The notes: generated from the sequence alone by a model not told the origin. Positions 22,301 to 35,865 are shown, counted from the stretch's first letter. The stretch: DNA of 64,000 nucleotides from Sipunculus nudus (GCA_026874595.1 CM049321.1:432479-496478); one strand, 5' to 3'. Translations and numbers: made by a program.

Positions 22301-25300
22301 AACTGGTGACCCTTCAACCTTCAACTTCTGCACATGCTTACCAACACCTCGTAGATAAATAAGCTGATATCAATGGCACATCGGCGTTATATCCAGCTTT
22401 TGTAAAAGGAAGTACAAACAGTTCATTAATATGTACTCAGAGTAAGCCATAAATAACACATGGTCAGGTTTCGTCCGAGTTAGCCTAGCTACCGCTCATT
22501 CAACGGTAGTTCATTACTTAGTGTCACCGGTGAGCTGTGACTTTTTTATTGTTTATTGTGGTGTTGCGTTACTAAATAAGTACTGTATAACCAGCTGATT
22601 GTTAATCTGAATTGACGTATAATTATTTGCCCTTTATATGTGAGCGTGAAACATAGGTTTAGGGAATCCAGGTGTTTTATTTGATGGCAGTCTCATTTCA
22701 TCCATGAGTCTGTGAGAACCGTTTCTTGTCAGACTCGTGAGAGTTAGCCTAGACAGTTTCCTGTAATAGTACATTTTTATGTAGATTTTTAGAAACAAGG
22801 CACGTGCAGGCATGGTTTTCTCATACTCGTGTTAAAGGAGGCGTGCTCATTTAAATAGCCTTGCATTGTGTTGCAGGTCTCAATTATATTAAAGGGCGAC
22901 AGGCCAGAGGTGTTGTCAGGATGTATGACGTTGGCATGGGTGTATATGCTCAGCGCGGCATAGACAAGGTCAGCATGAGAGATAGTTGCGCGTAGCAGTT
23001 TAACGGCTGTGTGGACGGTCAGAGATCGTCAGATAATCAGACAAAGGACAGTTTCCGGTGTATCCATAGTCACAGTCTGAGGACGGCCAGTGTAGCTCAC
23101 AAACAGACCTGTGGGTTATGATTATAGAAGGACTTTTAAATTACTGATTATCATCATCAAGCCGTGGTGAAACCAAGGAATAGACAAGAGAATTATACAA
23201 TATCGCTGGGATTTTTTCGAGGTACCAAACATTGACACAAGTTGTATTATGTTCGTGTACCGGTACTGGAATTATCCAGAGTGAATGACAGTGGCGGTCG
23301 CGTGTCTTACGAACATTGTCATCGTGATACAACAGTGGAGGCTATTAGCCTTTCAGTCTGTGTTTTCTTGAGGTGTGTTCCTAAGGGAGAGTTCGAGTCT
23401 GTGGTATACCAGTGATTTGTCCGGAGGAAAGAAGCGCCAATGTTCAGTGTTGCTGAGTACCGGGGCACAGAGCTATATTCCTAGCCAGTCACGTGCGATG
23501 TTGATATGAGAACTGGGGGACGAGCTTTAGTGTTGAAAAAAAAAATTGTGTTGTGATACCGCATTATCATTTAAACAAGACTATGTTGTGTGCATAAATA
23601 GGTTTTGTCAAGATTGTGTGGAATATGGTCTCCAGTGTATTGTAGGTTATTTTATTTTATTATATTTTATTGTTAACGTTACACGTGCCTTTCGAATTTC
23701 TTGAGTGTATGTATGAGCTTCCGCCATCTCAGTTCCCCGTTTAAAGAACTTAGAAAACCCATTTCTTCGGGTAATTGTAGACGATTGTTCTGACAGTGGA
23801 ATCCGTAGCAAAGGGAATAAGGTATTCTAGTTTATATATCTAAAAAATATGATATTTGAAATCAGGTTTAACATGAGACACTAACCGTCGTTCACCGTTT
23901 TCAAGCTGGACATTCCCCAGGTTTGGGTACCTGCTAAGAATAAACAGCATTTACTTTAAATGTATGTATACAGAATTTGCAATTACTGATGAAATAGGTC
24001 AGCTGATGATGCTATATTTACACGGCAGTATCTGTTTGACATTATAACCACTTTATATGGACATGTTCAAACGTATTATGACATCAGGTCTGAAATCGTG
24101 CGTAATTGCCCATACCATCGTAATTACGAGATTACTCTCGAATTACTCCGAAAAAAAATCACGAAAATAAACTGCTCTTACAAGATTAGGGAGAATTTTT
24201 TTTAAAGCTTTACCATTGCATATTGTTGCTGTTGACAAAAAAACCTCTTCTGTTGCGGCTGGATTGTAAAATAAAATAAAATAAAATTGAATTTTTATAA
24301 CGATTATTCATCAAATGCAATTATTCATCCGTAAAATGGATTATGGTCGATGCAAGATTGTTTACTGATTGAGCATTTAGCCGTGTGAACACAACAAATA
24401 ACTTACATATGAAACATATGGCCGTGGCCAATCGGTGTCCAAAGCATGGAACTGTAAATATGGAAGACAGCTGTCTCCCTCCTAAAAAGCACAGATGTTC
24501 ATCGTGGTTACCATTGGCATTGTTATGCCTTTGAATTCCGTCATATGAAGCTGTGAAAATAATCTTATTAGGATGACTACGACGGTGTAACAGTGGAAAT
24601 AACTGTAATTTTATAGAAAATACTTTTGAAATATATACCATTTGTTTGTTCAACTTGTTTTTAAACGCAAGTCAAGTTGAAAGATTAACTGACCGTTAAC
24701 GTGACTGCTTCCACTAAAAAGAATGGGTGGAAACTATATATTCATTCTGTAAAGCTCTCATTTCGCCACTAGATAAACTGAACTGCTGTCTGTTAACCAA
24801 ACACATTTTCACTTTATTATAGCGGCCTGAAATACAGCTACCATTATCGATGGTCAACCATTTCCCCCGGCTGAGACCAAACCAAACTTCGTTTCTGCAT
24901 TGGCGGGAGCCGACAGCTTTTGCTATTTCTGTAGTGTCTGCAGTGGCCAAAGACATTCTCATAGCTTCACAGCGAGTGTTTGCTTGAAACCAGTTCTTTT
25001 TCTCACAAAATGTCTTTAGGCAGATTACTCGTGATGATTGATCATGGGTACAATATCCAGGCGAGCAGGCTACGCATTCTACAATTTAAATTTTAATAAA
25101 TGTAATGGCGACAAAAGCAATAGATACGCTAGATTATCAAGAAGCATGTTGACATAAACTGCCCATACGAATCTTAAACTGCGATTCTGCATATGGCAAA
25201 CTCAGGTATTTTTTTCTTTCAAAGTCTGTGTGTTTAATAAAACAAATGGAAAACACTACGTCTAATATTATATAAACATATTCCCAATGTTATTGATGTG

Positions 25301-26075
25301 GTTTTGAAGGATCAGTTGAAAGATTTTTTCATGAAGACCACTGCGATGTTACAAATATTTTATCTATACTTTGCTATATGGCTTTCTTGTTTGAAATAAA
25401 GCATTAATAAAGATAACTAGGATAGTGCAAAGGTATTTTTACACCTACCTCTCTTTTGGCAAACAAAACCAGGTAGACTGGTGTTGCAGTTTGTACTAGC
25501 TATACCATCTTTCCTCAGTGCACCACATGTAACTCCCGGTAAGTTGTTGCGTAAAATAATTTTGTCATTTCCTGTGATATTGCAAGTATCATCAATTGCC
25601 TTAACATCCCAACTAATTTTCATAAACAATGGAAATGAACGAAGCAATAACATCATAATTAAGTCAATGATCTGAGTATGAATGCCGGAATTACATATTC
25701 TAATGACCACAAAAAGAGAGTTCTTTCTCCGGTATTTATTCAAACTAAAGGTTCGTTTACACTGTAATTGTTGTCTTCTTAACATTTAGCCTATAGATAT
25801 TTCTAAATGTTTTCCTAGATTATCGCCGTACCAAATGGGGTTCCATTAGTCCATTTCCATGTCGATTCGTGCATCCAAACGAATCCTAACCAAGCTGATG
25901 CTAGACCGTATTCTTTGACGATACCCCTGATTTTCTTCTTGTTATGGAGAGGGAGAAAACGATGTTCCTCAAAGCAAAATCTGGTGGCTTCTTTGAAAGT
26001 AACATTTTCTTTAACCAGTATCCCGGTACCTAAAATAAGTGAAAATATGCATATGGTAACATGTCCTCTTTCCAT
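19005..26075 (-). CDS. Gene A: two-CTLD single-pass membrane receptor, 435 aa model
   Basis: Minus-strand gene assembled from exons 26075-25832, 25571-25449, 25078-24842, 24550-24407, 23930-23886, 21924-21834, 20689-20630 and 19368-19005. Together they give 1,308 nt including the stop, and phases agree at every junction. Predicted layout: signal peptide 1-18, C-type lectin-like domain 1 (19-122), domain 2 (123-249), 15-residue stalk, membrane helix about 268-290, cytoplasmic tail 295-435. Both lectin domains show the WLG/WFG and WKW..G cores and paired cysteines but no EPN, QPD or WND, so calcium-dependent sugar binding is unlikely. Paralogue of the plus-strand gene at 44,160-49,344; an immune or recognition receptor is a reasonable guess only. 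The first exon reads through a good acceptor (TTATTTTAG before 26,029), so a separate upstream signal exon is possible. Confidence 0.75.
19560..20420 (+). repeat. Three diverged units of a GTCTGTTTGTCTGTTAGC-type repeat
   Basis: Units starting near 19,570, 19,860 and 20,160 (about 290 bp apart) share GCGGCGGGGTT, a TTTGTCTGTTAGCAACA-like word, GATGAAATTTTCAGGATAGC and AATTGATTACTTTTGGGG. Lies in the intron between the last two exons of gene A. Non-coding. Confidence 0.65.
20630..20689 (-). CDS. Gene A exon 7: proximal cytoplasmic segment
   Basis: 60 bp, phase 2-2, acceptor TTAAATATAG, donor CT|GTACGT; reads SIEVDVSLGMTSGQPPQDI. Supported by phase closure and by the equivalent exon in gene B, which ends at the same donor word GTACGT. 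Exons 6 and 8 could also be joined directly. Confidence 0.55.
20878..21195 (+). mobile_element. tRNA-derived SINE-like element
   Basis: An A-box-like AGGCTCAGTGTAC is followed ~60 bp later by a good B-box, GAGTTCGAATCTTAG. The body CTGTGCCTAAAAATCGGG / TTTCACTCACAAACGATACC is shared, in diverged form, with 45,047-45,262 on the opposite strand. A Pol III head plus a shared body at two loci is what a SINE family shows. The 3' end is not sharply defined. Confidence 0.55.
21834..21924 (-). CDS. Gene A exon 6: transmembrane helix
   Basis: 91 bp, phase 1 to 2, acceptor TTTTATGTTTAG and perfect donor AG|GTAAGT. Encodes ARQSWYWP followed by IGCVGFGLMAVVITAVCFML. Same length and phases as the gene B membrane exon. 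Confidence 0.8.
22440..23700. other. GC-richer intron segment of gene A, unexplained
   Basis: In the intron between the stalk and membrane exons, this 1.2 kb is visibly richer in G and C than its flanks and carries two AGTTAGCCTAG words (near 22,479 and 22,743). It ends in a TATTTTATTTTATTATATTT tract. It may be a solo LTR or other insertion, but I cannot fix its ends or find coding content. Confidence 0.35.
23886..23930 (-). CDS. Gene A exon 5: 15-residue stalk
   Basis: 45 bp, phase 1-1, acceptor TTATTCTTAGCAG and donor G|GTTAGT; reads GTQTWGMSSLKTVND. Equivalent in position and phase to the two 39-bp stalk exons of gene B. Confidence 0.6.
24407..24550 (-). CDS. Gene A exon 4: second half of CTLD2
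   Basis: 144 bp, phase 1-1, strong acceptor TTATTTTCACAG and donor T|GTAAGT. Encodes HLCFLGGRQL...VPCFGHRLATAICFI, with the terminal CTLD cysteine pair. Confidence 0.75.
24842..25078 (-). CDS. Gene A exon 3: first half of CTLD2
   Basis: 237 bp, phase 1-1, acceptor AAATTGTAG and donor G|GTAGCT. A cysteine-rich opening (ECVACSPGYC) leads to TFCEKKNWFQANTRCEAM, EVWFGLSRGKWLTIDNG, a typical CTLD front half. Confidence 0.78.
25449..25571 (-). CDS. Gene A exon 2: second half of CTLD1
   Basis: 123 bp, phase 1-1, acceptor ATATCACAG and donor G|GTAGGT. Encodes VTCGALRKDG, STNCNTSLPGFVCQKR, with the conserved final CTLD cysteines. Confidence 0.75.
25832..26075 (-). CDS. Gene A exon 1: signal peptide and first half of CTLD1
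   Basis: ATG at 26,075 gives MERGHVTICIFSLILGTG, a plausible signal peptide. FKEATRFCFEEHRFLPL, AWLGFVW and STWKWTNGTPF follow, the N-terminal half of a C-type lectin-like fold. The donor is G|GTACGG (phase 1). By comparison with gene B, the true exon may begin at 26,029 behind the acceptor and the signal exon may lie elsewhere. Confidence 0.65.
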
Positions 26076-26084
26076 AATAAACAA

Positions 26085-26340
26085 AATAATTAATATATCC
26101 GAATGCCTTAGACACCGGTTATTCTATCTTTAAAATTATAAATGCATGATATGACCAATATTCAATTTAGTACGAAACTAAGCCTGGAGAAAATTAAAAT
26201 ATGTGACCAAAGGTCCATGACGCTCGGCTGAAATAGACATCGAGACGAAGCATGTATTAATTATTGATGTTATGATGTTATGAAAAATATTTACGGAACC
26301 TTGGGTAGTTTGACTTCCAAAATGTTCGAAATCATGATTT
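26085..26340. other. Putative upstream region of gene A
   Basis: No TATA box or other core promoter element I would defend. The sequence is AT-rich and runs directly into the ERE-like repeat. Confidence 0.3.
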
Positions 26341-28450
26341 TGGCCCAGAGTTTTAAAAAAATATAGGTTACAGTGACTTTATTTAAGGTTCCCGAGAAGA
26401 TCTTTCCAGAAGCTGTTTAGATGCTAAGAAGTTTCTACGTCCAACTTCTACAATATGTCGATATCTGAGTCACAGGGTACTAAACTCATTTCATTTTTAA
26501 TGGCTTATAGAATATAGGCAAAAGTTACCATATTTTGGGTTCCATGAAGATTTTACAGGGGCATCCCTGGATCTTAAATAAATTCAAGGATTGTATGTCC
26601 AACTGTTACAAATCGTGCAAACCTGTCTTTAAGGGTGCACATATAGTTCACAAAATATATAGGTCATAGTGACCTAATTTTAGGATTCAAATGAGACTTG
26701 CTGAGGACCCCCCTTCATGGTATATTATAAGGTTTGAGAAATGGTATGCGCCCTGTTCCTGTCTGATACAAATCGTGCATTGTCTGACTGTTTGGTTGCT
26801 CATAATATATTTGGCCTCATTATAGGTTTTCTGATCTAATTTCCGGTTTTAAAGAAGATCGGCCTAAAACTGCTTCATGATTTGTGCATCGTTAACAAAC
26901 TGAAGGATGGCTTCTGAGGTTTTTACTGCACAACATGTACAATATTGGTTACACTGACTATATTTCCTTTCCTATATGTTCCTTTAACGTCTCCGGATGT
27001 GCAGTTTGAACTTACTAGATCTTTTCAGATCTGTGCCATATTAATGGCAGATGATGGGTTTCGAAGTTTTTGCTCCGTAACTTAGGAAATATAGGTCACA
27101 GAAACCTGTTTTATCTCTTTACATAAAAGACCTTTCATGACCAGTCAGCATGTGAAATTTGAAGGTCTTTTTCTTTCGGTAACGATATGTTTCCTGTTAC
27201 AGACAATTAGACAAACAGACGGACGACGAAAAAAAGAGTAGTTGCTAATTAACGCTCAGAAGACTTTCAGTCAGCTGAGTTGACAGTGAAATATGCTTTT
27301 ATAGCTCTCAATAAATAGCTAAAATATGGCGCCACCTGTAGTTTACATATTCACTCGTCATTTTATTGATTTTTGGTGATGGACAATACATCTTTTACGG
27401 AAATACGGGAATCAATGAGGGAAGAAGTGGAAAAGCTTTTAAATCATGGTGCTCAAAGCCCCTGCGATTCCTGTGACATTCGGTAGTAAACAAAATATAC
27501 ACTTGAAATCGTTGAAAATTTGTTATCAGGGAAATCAGAAATAATCTTTAAAAATTCGAACTCATTCAGCTGGAATGGCTATACAATACGCAGATGCGCA
27601 CAATCTACAATCCCCTCCCCAGTTTGAACTTCCCGAGTCCTACAGTTATAAATCAGATCATTTTGACGGACGTACGATCGCCTTCGCTCAATAAATCAGA
27701 AAATATTGCTGAAAGTGACATGCTCTTAATTTTCAACTAGGTTTGTTCTTGGCGATAATGTAAATTTTAAAATTAATGGGCCTTGCAGTTACAAGTTGAG
27801 CAATGCAAATGACAGATGGAAATTTCTGTAGTTTCTCATGCATATTACAGAGTGTATAGGTTACCGTGAATGTTCAAAGAGGACAAATCCTGGCTCGTAA
27901 GCATGTGAACTTTGGTTTCTTGTTAAAGTATTGACGGATGGCTTCTAAGGTGTTCCCCGCGTAAATGAAGGGATATAGGTCACCGTTACCTATATTTTGG
28001 ATCTTTCTCGTTACGTTTTGTGATTCGTGAAGATATTGATCGATGGATTCTTATTTCTTCTGGGAGGATTTAAGTAACAGTGAGCTAATTTATGGTTTCC
28101 AAGAAGACCTTCCTGGACTTTAAGAACTTTCCAGGTTCAAAGGTTATGCTTTGTTCCCTGCTAGCGAACGGTCCTTTCATGACTTGTTCCCTGTGTGGGA
28201 AAGGTCCTCTCATCTTGTTGTTGAAAAAAGAAGTAAACTTCGAAAAAAAAATCTACAGGTGGCACCTCCCGTCTCTAGGAAGTGATTAACATGTGTACGG
28301 TCAATCTTCAAAGCATGGTTTATGTCAATGGATGGATTATTTATTGAGATACATGAGTTTTGGTTCAATTTTTAATTATTCTAGGGTGCTCAAATAAGCT
28401 CCATAACTTGGAGTACATAGGTCGCGGTGACCTAGTTTATGGTTTCCTGT
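26340..28450 (+). repeat. Degenerate tandem repeat with ERE-like palindromes
   Basis: Several loosely spaced units share ATATAGGTCACAGTGACCTA followed by a phrase such as TTTATGGTTTCC-AAGAAGACCTT. Palindrome positions: 26,365-26,379, 26,661-26,675 (perfect AGGTCATAGTGACCT), 27,093-27,107, 27,858-27,872, 27,977-27,991, 28,419-28,433. No gene is seen here. Confidence 0.6.
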
Positions 28451-31030
28451 AAGAAGTTCAAGACTAGTGGTGGAGTTTTATCGAAAATCAGACGGTTTGC
28501 TGCCACTTTCAAGCGCTCGATTACCAAAGGCAACTATTGTTAACATCATAATAATGATTGTTTTCTCACCAAAATGCCTTTTAGTTATGGGCAGAAATTA
28601 TTCTTCCATTAATTACCACATTCCGCGCTTCATATAATGAGTCTGTGTTCCAAAATAACTTCCGTATGTAACTGTATATGACACAGTAGATGGGAGAACG
28701 GAGGACTTATTTAAAGCTGCCCAATCACCTACATTTTGAAAAAGAATTTATGTGATTTCTGGCTTCCTCTGTGTATATATTAATGATCCGAGGGTAATTT
28801 TGGTTGTGAACAGTTTTAATAAAGCCTTCGTGACGTATGTATGATTTTGTTTATCAACAACATGTTTGTAAACACAGCAATGTTGACAAACAAGAAAACC
28901 ATGTAACCCCAGGTGGTAGGTTGCATATATGTGGAGGTAGAAAGGCCACTTGTTGCAAAACACCATTTGCAAATCCCTGGCTTATCTGACTTAATGCCAG
29001 ATGCCCTTGTTTAATTTGTTTTGATTATTTTGGCTGACCCCTGAGTATTATAAACACGTTGATATAAATAAAACAAGCAGCCTGTGTGCGGTGATATCCA
29101 CATTTTCTGGCCTATTTTTATAAAAGCTCCAAAGGATTACCTTTTCTTTAGAAAGGTCAGATAGGTGATTGGGCCCCTTTAACTAATTATCTGTGAACTC
29201 ACAGGGAGCTGAAGAATTGGCGGAGAGTTTTCTAACGAGATGTACTTTGCAAAATATGGGCGGGAAAGCGTTAAAATACTCCATAAATTCTCCAGGTCTA
29301 TGCCAATTTTGCGAGATTTTCTGAGAAATAATCTATTAAACCGATGCCAGGTGCCGCTGTTTAGGCCGTCCTTAAAAGATTCTTTGTTGGGGCTAACCCG
29401 GCCGGTCGAGTATTTGGATTCCAGCCTGATTTTTTCATGGACTAGTCTGAATTTTTTTTTGGTATGAACTGCCCCAAGCGCACCTGGGCCCGTAAAATCT
29501 TCCTTCATGTGCTAGAAAAAAGCCCCTCTATAGGCCTAACATTCTTAGATGCTCTTAATTTCCACAATGTAAGACACTACCCGACGTTGCAAATCGTTTA
29601 ATGTGACCCTTAAAATTAGTCTGATTGTGTCTTTATACGTGGAAGATCGTTACACTCGTGCGCGAGAGGAGAATACCTGCCGGGGAAACGCATGTATAGT
29701 TTCACAGATATTTGCATGTTTCTTTGATAATTGCATATATTTGTCTGAACCGATTGATAATCGATCATAAGTTGAATTGTTCAAACCGATGATCGATTAT
29801 GAAAAAGGAACCGACTCCCACCACTATTTAAGACCCTCTTTGGATCTTAAGTAAGACGTTTCTATATTCAAAGGTGTCTCCAGAACACACGGTCTGCCAT
29901 GTGAATGTTTACGAAATATGAAAATATTGCGTTTAAATAATAAACATTACAGCTGGAACGAACAGTCTTCAGAAACTGACGAAACCTTCCATGATCAATC
30001 TTCAGATCAAGATATATGGCAAGTCATGCATTAATTTGCATGATGCATTAATTATGACTTTCAGTCTCTGAGCTAAAAGTGTTAAAGCAGAATATATTTC
30101 GGAAGTATATTTTACAAATAATGTTTTATATAAAATGTTAAATACCTTGATGTGCAGCACATTCTATTTTTAGGAACCTCATCAAAAGAGACAAGTAAAA
30201 TACACCGTGCAAGTTGCACATGGTGAAGCGCTGCACGATTTTGTCTATAATTGATTCGCCCATATGCAGTTTGTTATATCATAAACCTACAGTTTACACT
30301 ATGGTTTTGCATGTGATGTCGCAAATTATTTTGATAATGTGTATGCTATTTGATTAAATTGATCATGTACTCACTGTCGTTCATTATTTACCCTTTTGGC
30401 TATCGAGGATAATAATTGGATATATACATTTATATTGAACCACCCGCTTTAAACAAGTATTTTTGTACCAACATAAAGAAAACCACAAGCCACATTTGTA
30501 AACATGTCATACAATCTTGTGATAACAAAAGTAAACATAAAACAGAAGGAATGGTTATAATCAATATTCGTTAACCCATGGGTTTCTGCAGCGTATGACG
30601 GTGAAGCCTGGTAGCTAAAGATAAACATGGTACCTTCAACTTTTATATCTATATATATATTGCTCATCTATAATATCAAATAAAATGTACTCGAAGACCG
30701 CATTCCTACGCTACCCCTGTATTAACACTAAGGTACACTATACTTCAAAGGATTAACAGTTCTGCTAGGGTTAGCAAGAAGAGCTATTGAGATCCTAAAC
30801 ACTTAGGTTACGCATGTTCCCTCGCAGACTTCTTTTTAAAGAAAAAGGCTTGTTAGACGTGAGAGCGATGCATTGACTTAGCGCAACACTTGCCAGGACT
30901 TTCAGTTTATGTCATGTCTTCATGTCATAGAGAGGACCTACTTATCAACATATTAAGCACACTTGGTTTAAACATATATATTTATAGCAGGATTATAAAA
31001 GTAGCCAATCAGGCTAATGTACATGCTTTC

Positions 31031-31032
<2 letters not shown>
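28450..31032. other. Gene-poor stretch
   Basis: No domain or exon chain recognised on either strand. The overlapping short frames at 29,179-29,508 show no known motif. A minus frame at 30,449-30,667 is likewise unremarkable. Confidence 0.5.

Positions 31033-31085
<53 letters not shown>
31033..31085. repeat. (TA)n microsatellite
   Basis: About 26 uninterrupted TA units. Open frames over it only encode Tyr-Ile repeats and are not genes. Confidence 0.95.
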
Positions 31086-31088
<3 letters not shown>

Positions 31089-31190
31089 CGGGCGGGCGGT
31101 AAGTCGGGGTCTGGTTCGTGGTCCACTCGCACACACACAAATGGTAAACGATACGCAGCTGACACTTGACAACTGTTTATTCTTTGTCTG

Positions 31191-31255
31191 CAACAAAGTG
31201 GACAAGATCTGATTCGACGTGTTGTCGATAGCATGACATGAGGCTGGACTCACTT
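31191..31255 (+). repeat. Direct repeat, left copy
   Basis: About 65 bp beginning CAACAAAGTGGACAAGATCT and continuing ...GTTGTCGATAGCATGACATG. Repeated at 33,173-33,237 with about three mismatches, in the same orientation. Confidence 0.85.
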
Positions 31256-31983
31256 GATCATATTGTTTACAAATATTGGACTGCTTATTATCATGTATAT
31301 AAAGGTACTCAACATATTGTTTACAAATACTGGACTGTTTATTATAATGTATTTAAATATACTCAAATGCAATTTATGCATCTGCAACAAGTACACAAGA
31401 TATTATACATATCTTTTACACGACTCCTAATCTCACACTATCTTACATCTTGTTTATACATATCTATCAATCTTAACCTCATACTCTCATCTAATTTATT
31501 TTTGTTTACATCTTACTAATCATACACAAATTATGTTTGTGTACAACTATTCACAAACAATACACTTAGATTTCACTTCGTTTATGTCTTCTGTTTATAT
31601 CTTCTATCTATAATAACATACATTAAGTATACGAATGTGAAACATCTAGGCTAAGTATCATTCTTAAGTACATAATGTTTTATATTATTATCATTCACAG
31701 TAATTCTGCTATTACACGATAGAATATAAATATGACGAATGATTGTTGTAAATTTCTAAGTGAAAACATTCGGGGTGGTTGTTTTCTGGGAGTCTATGAT
31801 GGAAGAGCGAAGGGGGTATCCCACTATATTTGGAGGGACGGATAATGGTTGTTTATCTCCCCTAGGAAATTCAAGAAAACTACCTCGGTAAATATTTATT
31901 TACTTGTTGGTATGGGATATCTTTGGTTGATCACACATATTAACATTACTTCGTAACATAATAAATAGAAGGACTAATGTGTG

Positions 31984-32174
31984 TTATAAAAGGGGAATGG
32001 TTTACAAAGGGAACAGCGAGTCAGAAAAACGAGGCCGCCGCGAGTAAACAGGTGGTTCCCGCTGACGAATCATCAACATCGCCAGGCGCAGAACGCTTGG
32101 TGAAAGTTGTGTATGAATTTAACGTGAATTTTGCAGCCGGGCTATCACCGGTGAGGTTCAAAATCAATAATTAA
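31984..32174 (+). promoter_or_regulatory. Strong TATA box with downstream short frame
   Basis: TATAAAAGGGG at about 31,986 is a textbook TATA box. A 65-codon frame spans it and contains a possible donor (ACCG|GTGAGG) at about 32,150. It lies between two direct repeats (31,191 and 33,173), so it may be an LTR-type or element promoter. No protein similarity recognised. Confidence 0.35.
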
Positions 32175-32824
32175 GTGGAAAGTTACCGGGAGTCAGTCAT
32201 TGGTCAGTGGTTCTGGTACTTTTAATGCATAGGATCGTACTTTTATTTAAAGGATCAGATTTTTAAGGTTGAAAGTAACTTGGCATATTCCTACAGTGAG
32301 TTCTGCTACAATGCTAAGTGGTTTAAGTTAAAAATACGTTTATGTGAGGTTTATGAAGGTTTGTAGGAATTCCTGGTTCATTTCGCTAACATTTCGTGGT
32401 AATTCAATTTGTCAAAAATAAAAGAGAGAGAAGGGGGGAGGGGTTTTATGGGTTAGCTCGAATTAGTGCGAGCATCCACCGATAGACGGCAGCACGGTTA
32501 TATTCATAACGTCTGCGTTTGTTTGAGAGAAGGCCGTTGCTGTAGAACCATTTTCTCTTTACTCACATTTATGCCGTAGACCCATTTTCTCATTATATTT
32601 TATAAATGAAAATATGATTTTTATGTAATTATTCAATACGAGTGTTACATTAGTTCTCTTATGTTTTAAATTCTCTGTTAACTCATTCTATGCATTTTCA
32701 AGCTAATTTTTAAATATTTGTCTGCCTTAGGAGTTGGGGGAAATAAATGATGGACAGACGGAAATAACGGAGGTTAGATGTACCGGTACAGAAAAAACTC
32801 GTTTATTGGCCCTTCTTTCAGTCC

Positions 32825-32887
32825 CACGTGGAAATCTATCGGGACACGTGGAGATTATCTAGACACGTGAAAATATTTTGACACGTG
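32825..32887. repeat. Four CACGTG palindromes at 18-20 bp spacing
   Basis: CACGTG at 32,825, 32,845, 32,864 and 32,882, each within a diverged unit GACACGTGGAAAT. CACGTG is the E-box bound by bHLH factors of the MYC/USF/MITF and CLOCK types; function here is unproven. Confidence 0.8.
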
Positions 32888-33172
32888 GAAATACTCTTTT
32901 AGAGGTCAGCAATAATTTGGCTTTTTGACTTGTGGTGTGGGTCCCTATAAAGATTTACAGGAATATTTCACGGGGTTTCCAGGGCAACCAAAGAACTCGA
33001 GGTCGAAGGTTCAGGGGTCCCATAGCAATAACGATAATATTACAAGGATATATAATTAAAGCACCCAGATAGAAAATATATTAATAATAATTAGGGAATT
33101 TTATATTGACATTCAATTTATACTTTGGTATCTATCTACATATATATTTTGAAAATAATTTTACCTACCTGC

Positions 33173-33237
33173 AACAAAGTGGAAAAGATCTGATTCAACG
33201 TGTTGTCGATAGCATGACATGAGGCTGGACTGACGTG
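33173..33237 (+). repeat. Direct repeat, right copy
   Basis: Copy of 31,191-31,255. The ~1.98-kb interval holds a TATA box and the CACGTG array but no recognisable protein. Confidence 0.85.
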
Positions 33238-33529
33238 ATGTCCCTAACGGGATCGTCAGTAGGGGCACGTCATGCTCAAGTACCCATGCCATGCGACCTG
33301 TCCTATTGTTGCGTTTAGGTTTCTCAAAAACCGGTCAGGGAAGGTTTCATGCCACATAGCCGTTCAGTATCGGAAACCGGCGGCAAACCCCGAGATGGTG
33401 AGAATCGATATACATAATAATAATATTGATATCGCCTTTATTCTGACCTCTATAAAAATATATGTAAAAGTTTATGATATAGAACTTTATATAAAATGAT
33501 AAATCTGAAAGATATATTTCTTTTCAGGG

Positions 33530-33645
33530 GAATCAATCAGAGAGACTGAGATTAAAACAGTTTCCGGTGACAGTGTCACCAAGACGACAATGCCAACAAT
33601 GCCATAGTAAAGGAAAAGAGAAAAAGTATTACGCAGGGGAGACAA
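33530..33645 (+). pseudogene. Possible piggyBac-type C-terminal fragment
   Basis: Downstream of a TTCTTTTCAG acceptor-like word a frame reads RLRLKQFPVTVSP then RQCQQCHSKGKEKKYY. The FP..VP + C..C..KGK arrangement recalls the start of the cysteine-rich end of piggyBac transposases, but the match is short and soon runs into (TA)n. Confidence 0.2.
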
Positions 33646-33674
33646 GCCGGCTGTTCTCCCGACTTAACATTCGC

Positions 33675-33678
<4 letters not shown>

Positions 33679-33767
<89 letters not shown>

Positions 33768-33768
33768 A
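33679..33768. repeat. (TA)n microsatellite
   Basis: Long TA run with one TT interruption, immediately 5' of the LTR at 33,794. Confidence 0.95.
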
Positions 33769-33793
33769 ATTGTTACATTAATCTGTTTTATAG

Positions 33794-35658
<1,865 letters not shown>

Positions 35659-35865
35659 ATCTCAAGAAAAAAAGTCCGGGAGCCCGGGAAAGGGATGAGA
35701 TTACATAATTTCAAGATGGCGGTCGACAAGAATTTTACTCGTCTATAACTCCTTAATGCTTCATTCTAACTCCCATCAATGTATAACAGACAGATAGAAA
35801 CATGATACCAAAGAACCAAATAAGCATAAAAAAGTTCTGTATTACGTCATCATGATGTCTTTTAC
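35659..35865 (+). repeat. Left terminal inverted repeat
   Basis: Best conserved over its first ~70 bp, with a patchy match to about 35,865. Partner at 41,033-41,263. Confidence 0.8.

Noticed and set aside
27310-28270. Extra CTCF-like words (CTACAGGTGGC types at 27,330 and 28,255)
   Set aside because: Only the central GGTGGC matches; not within the repeated context of the twelve sites.
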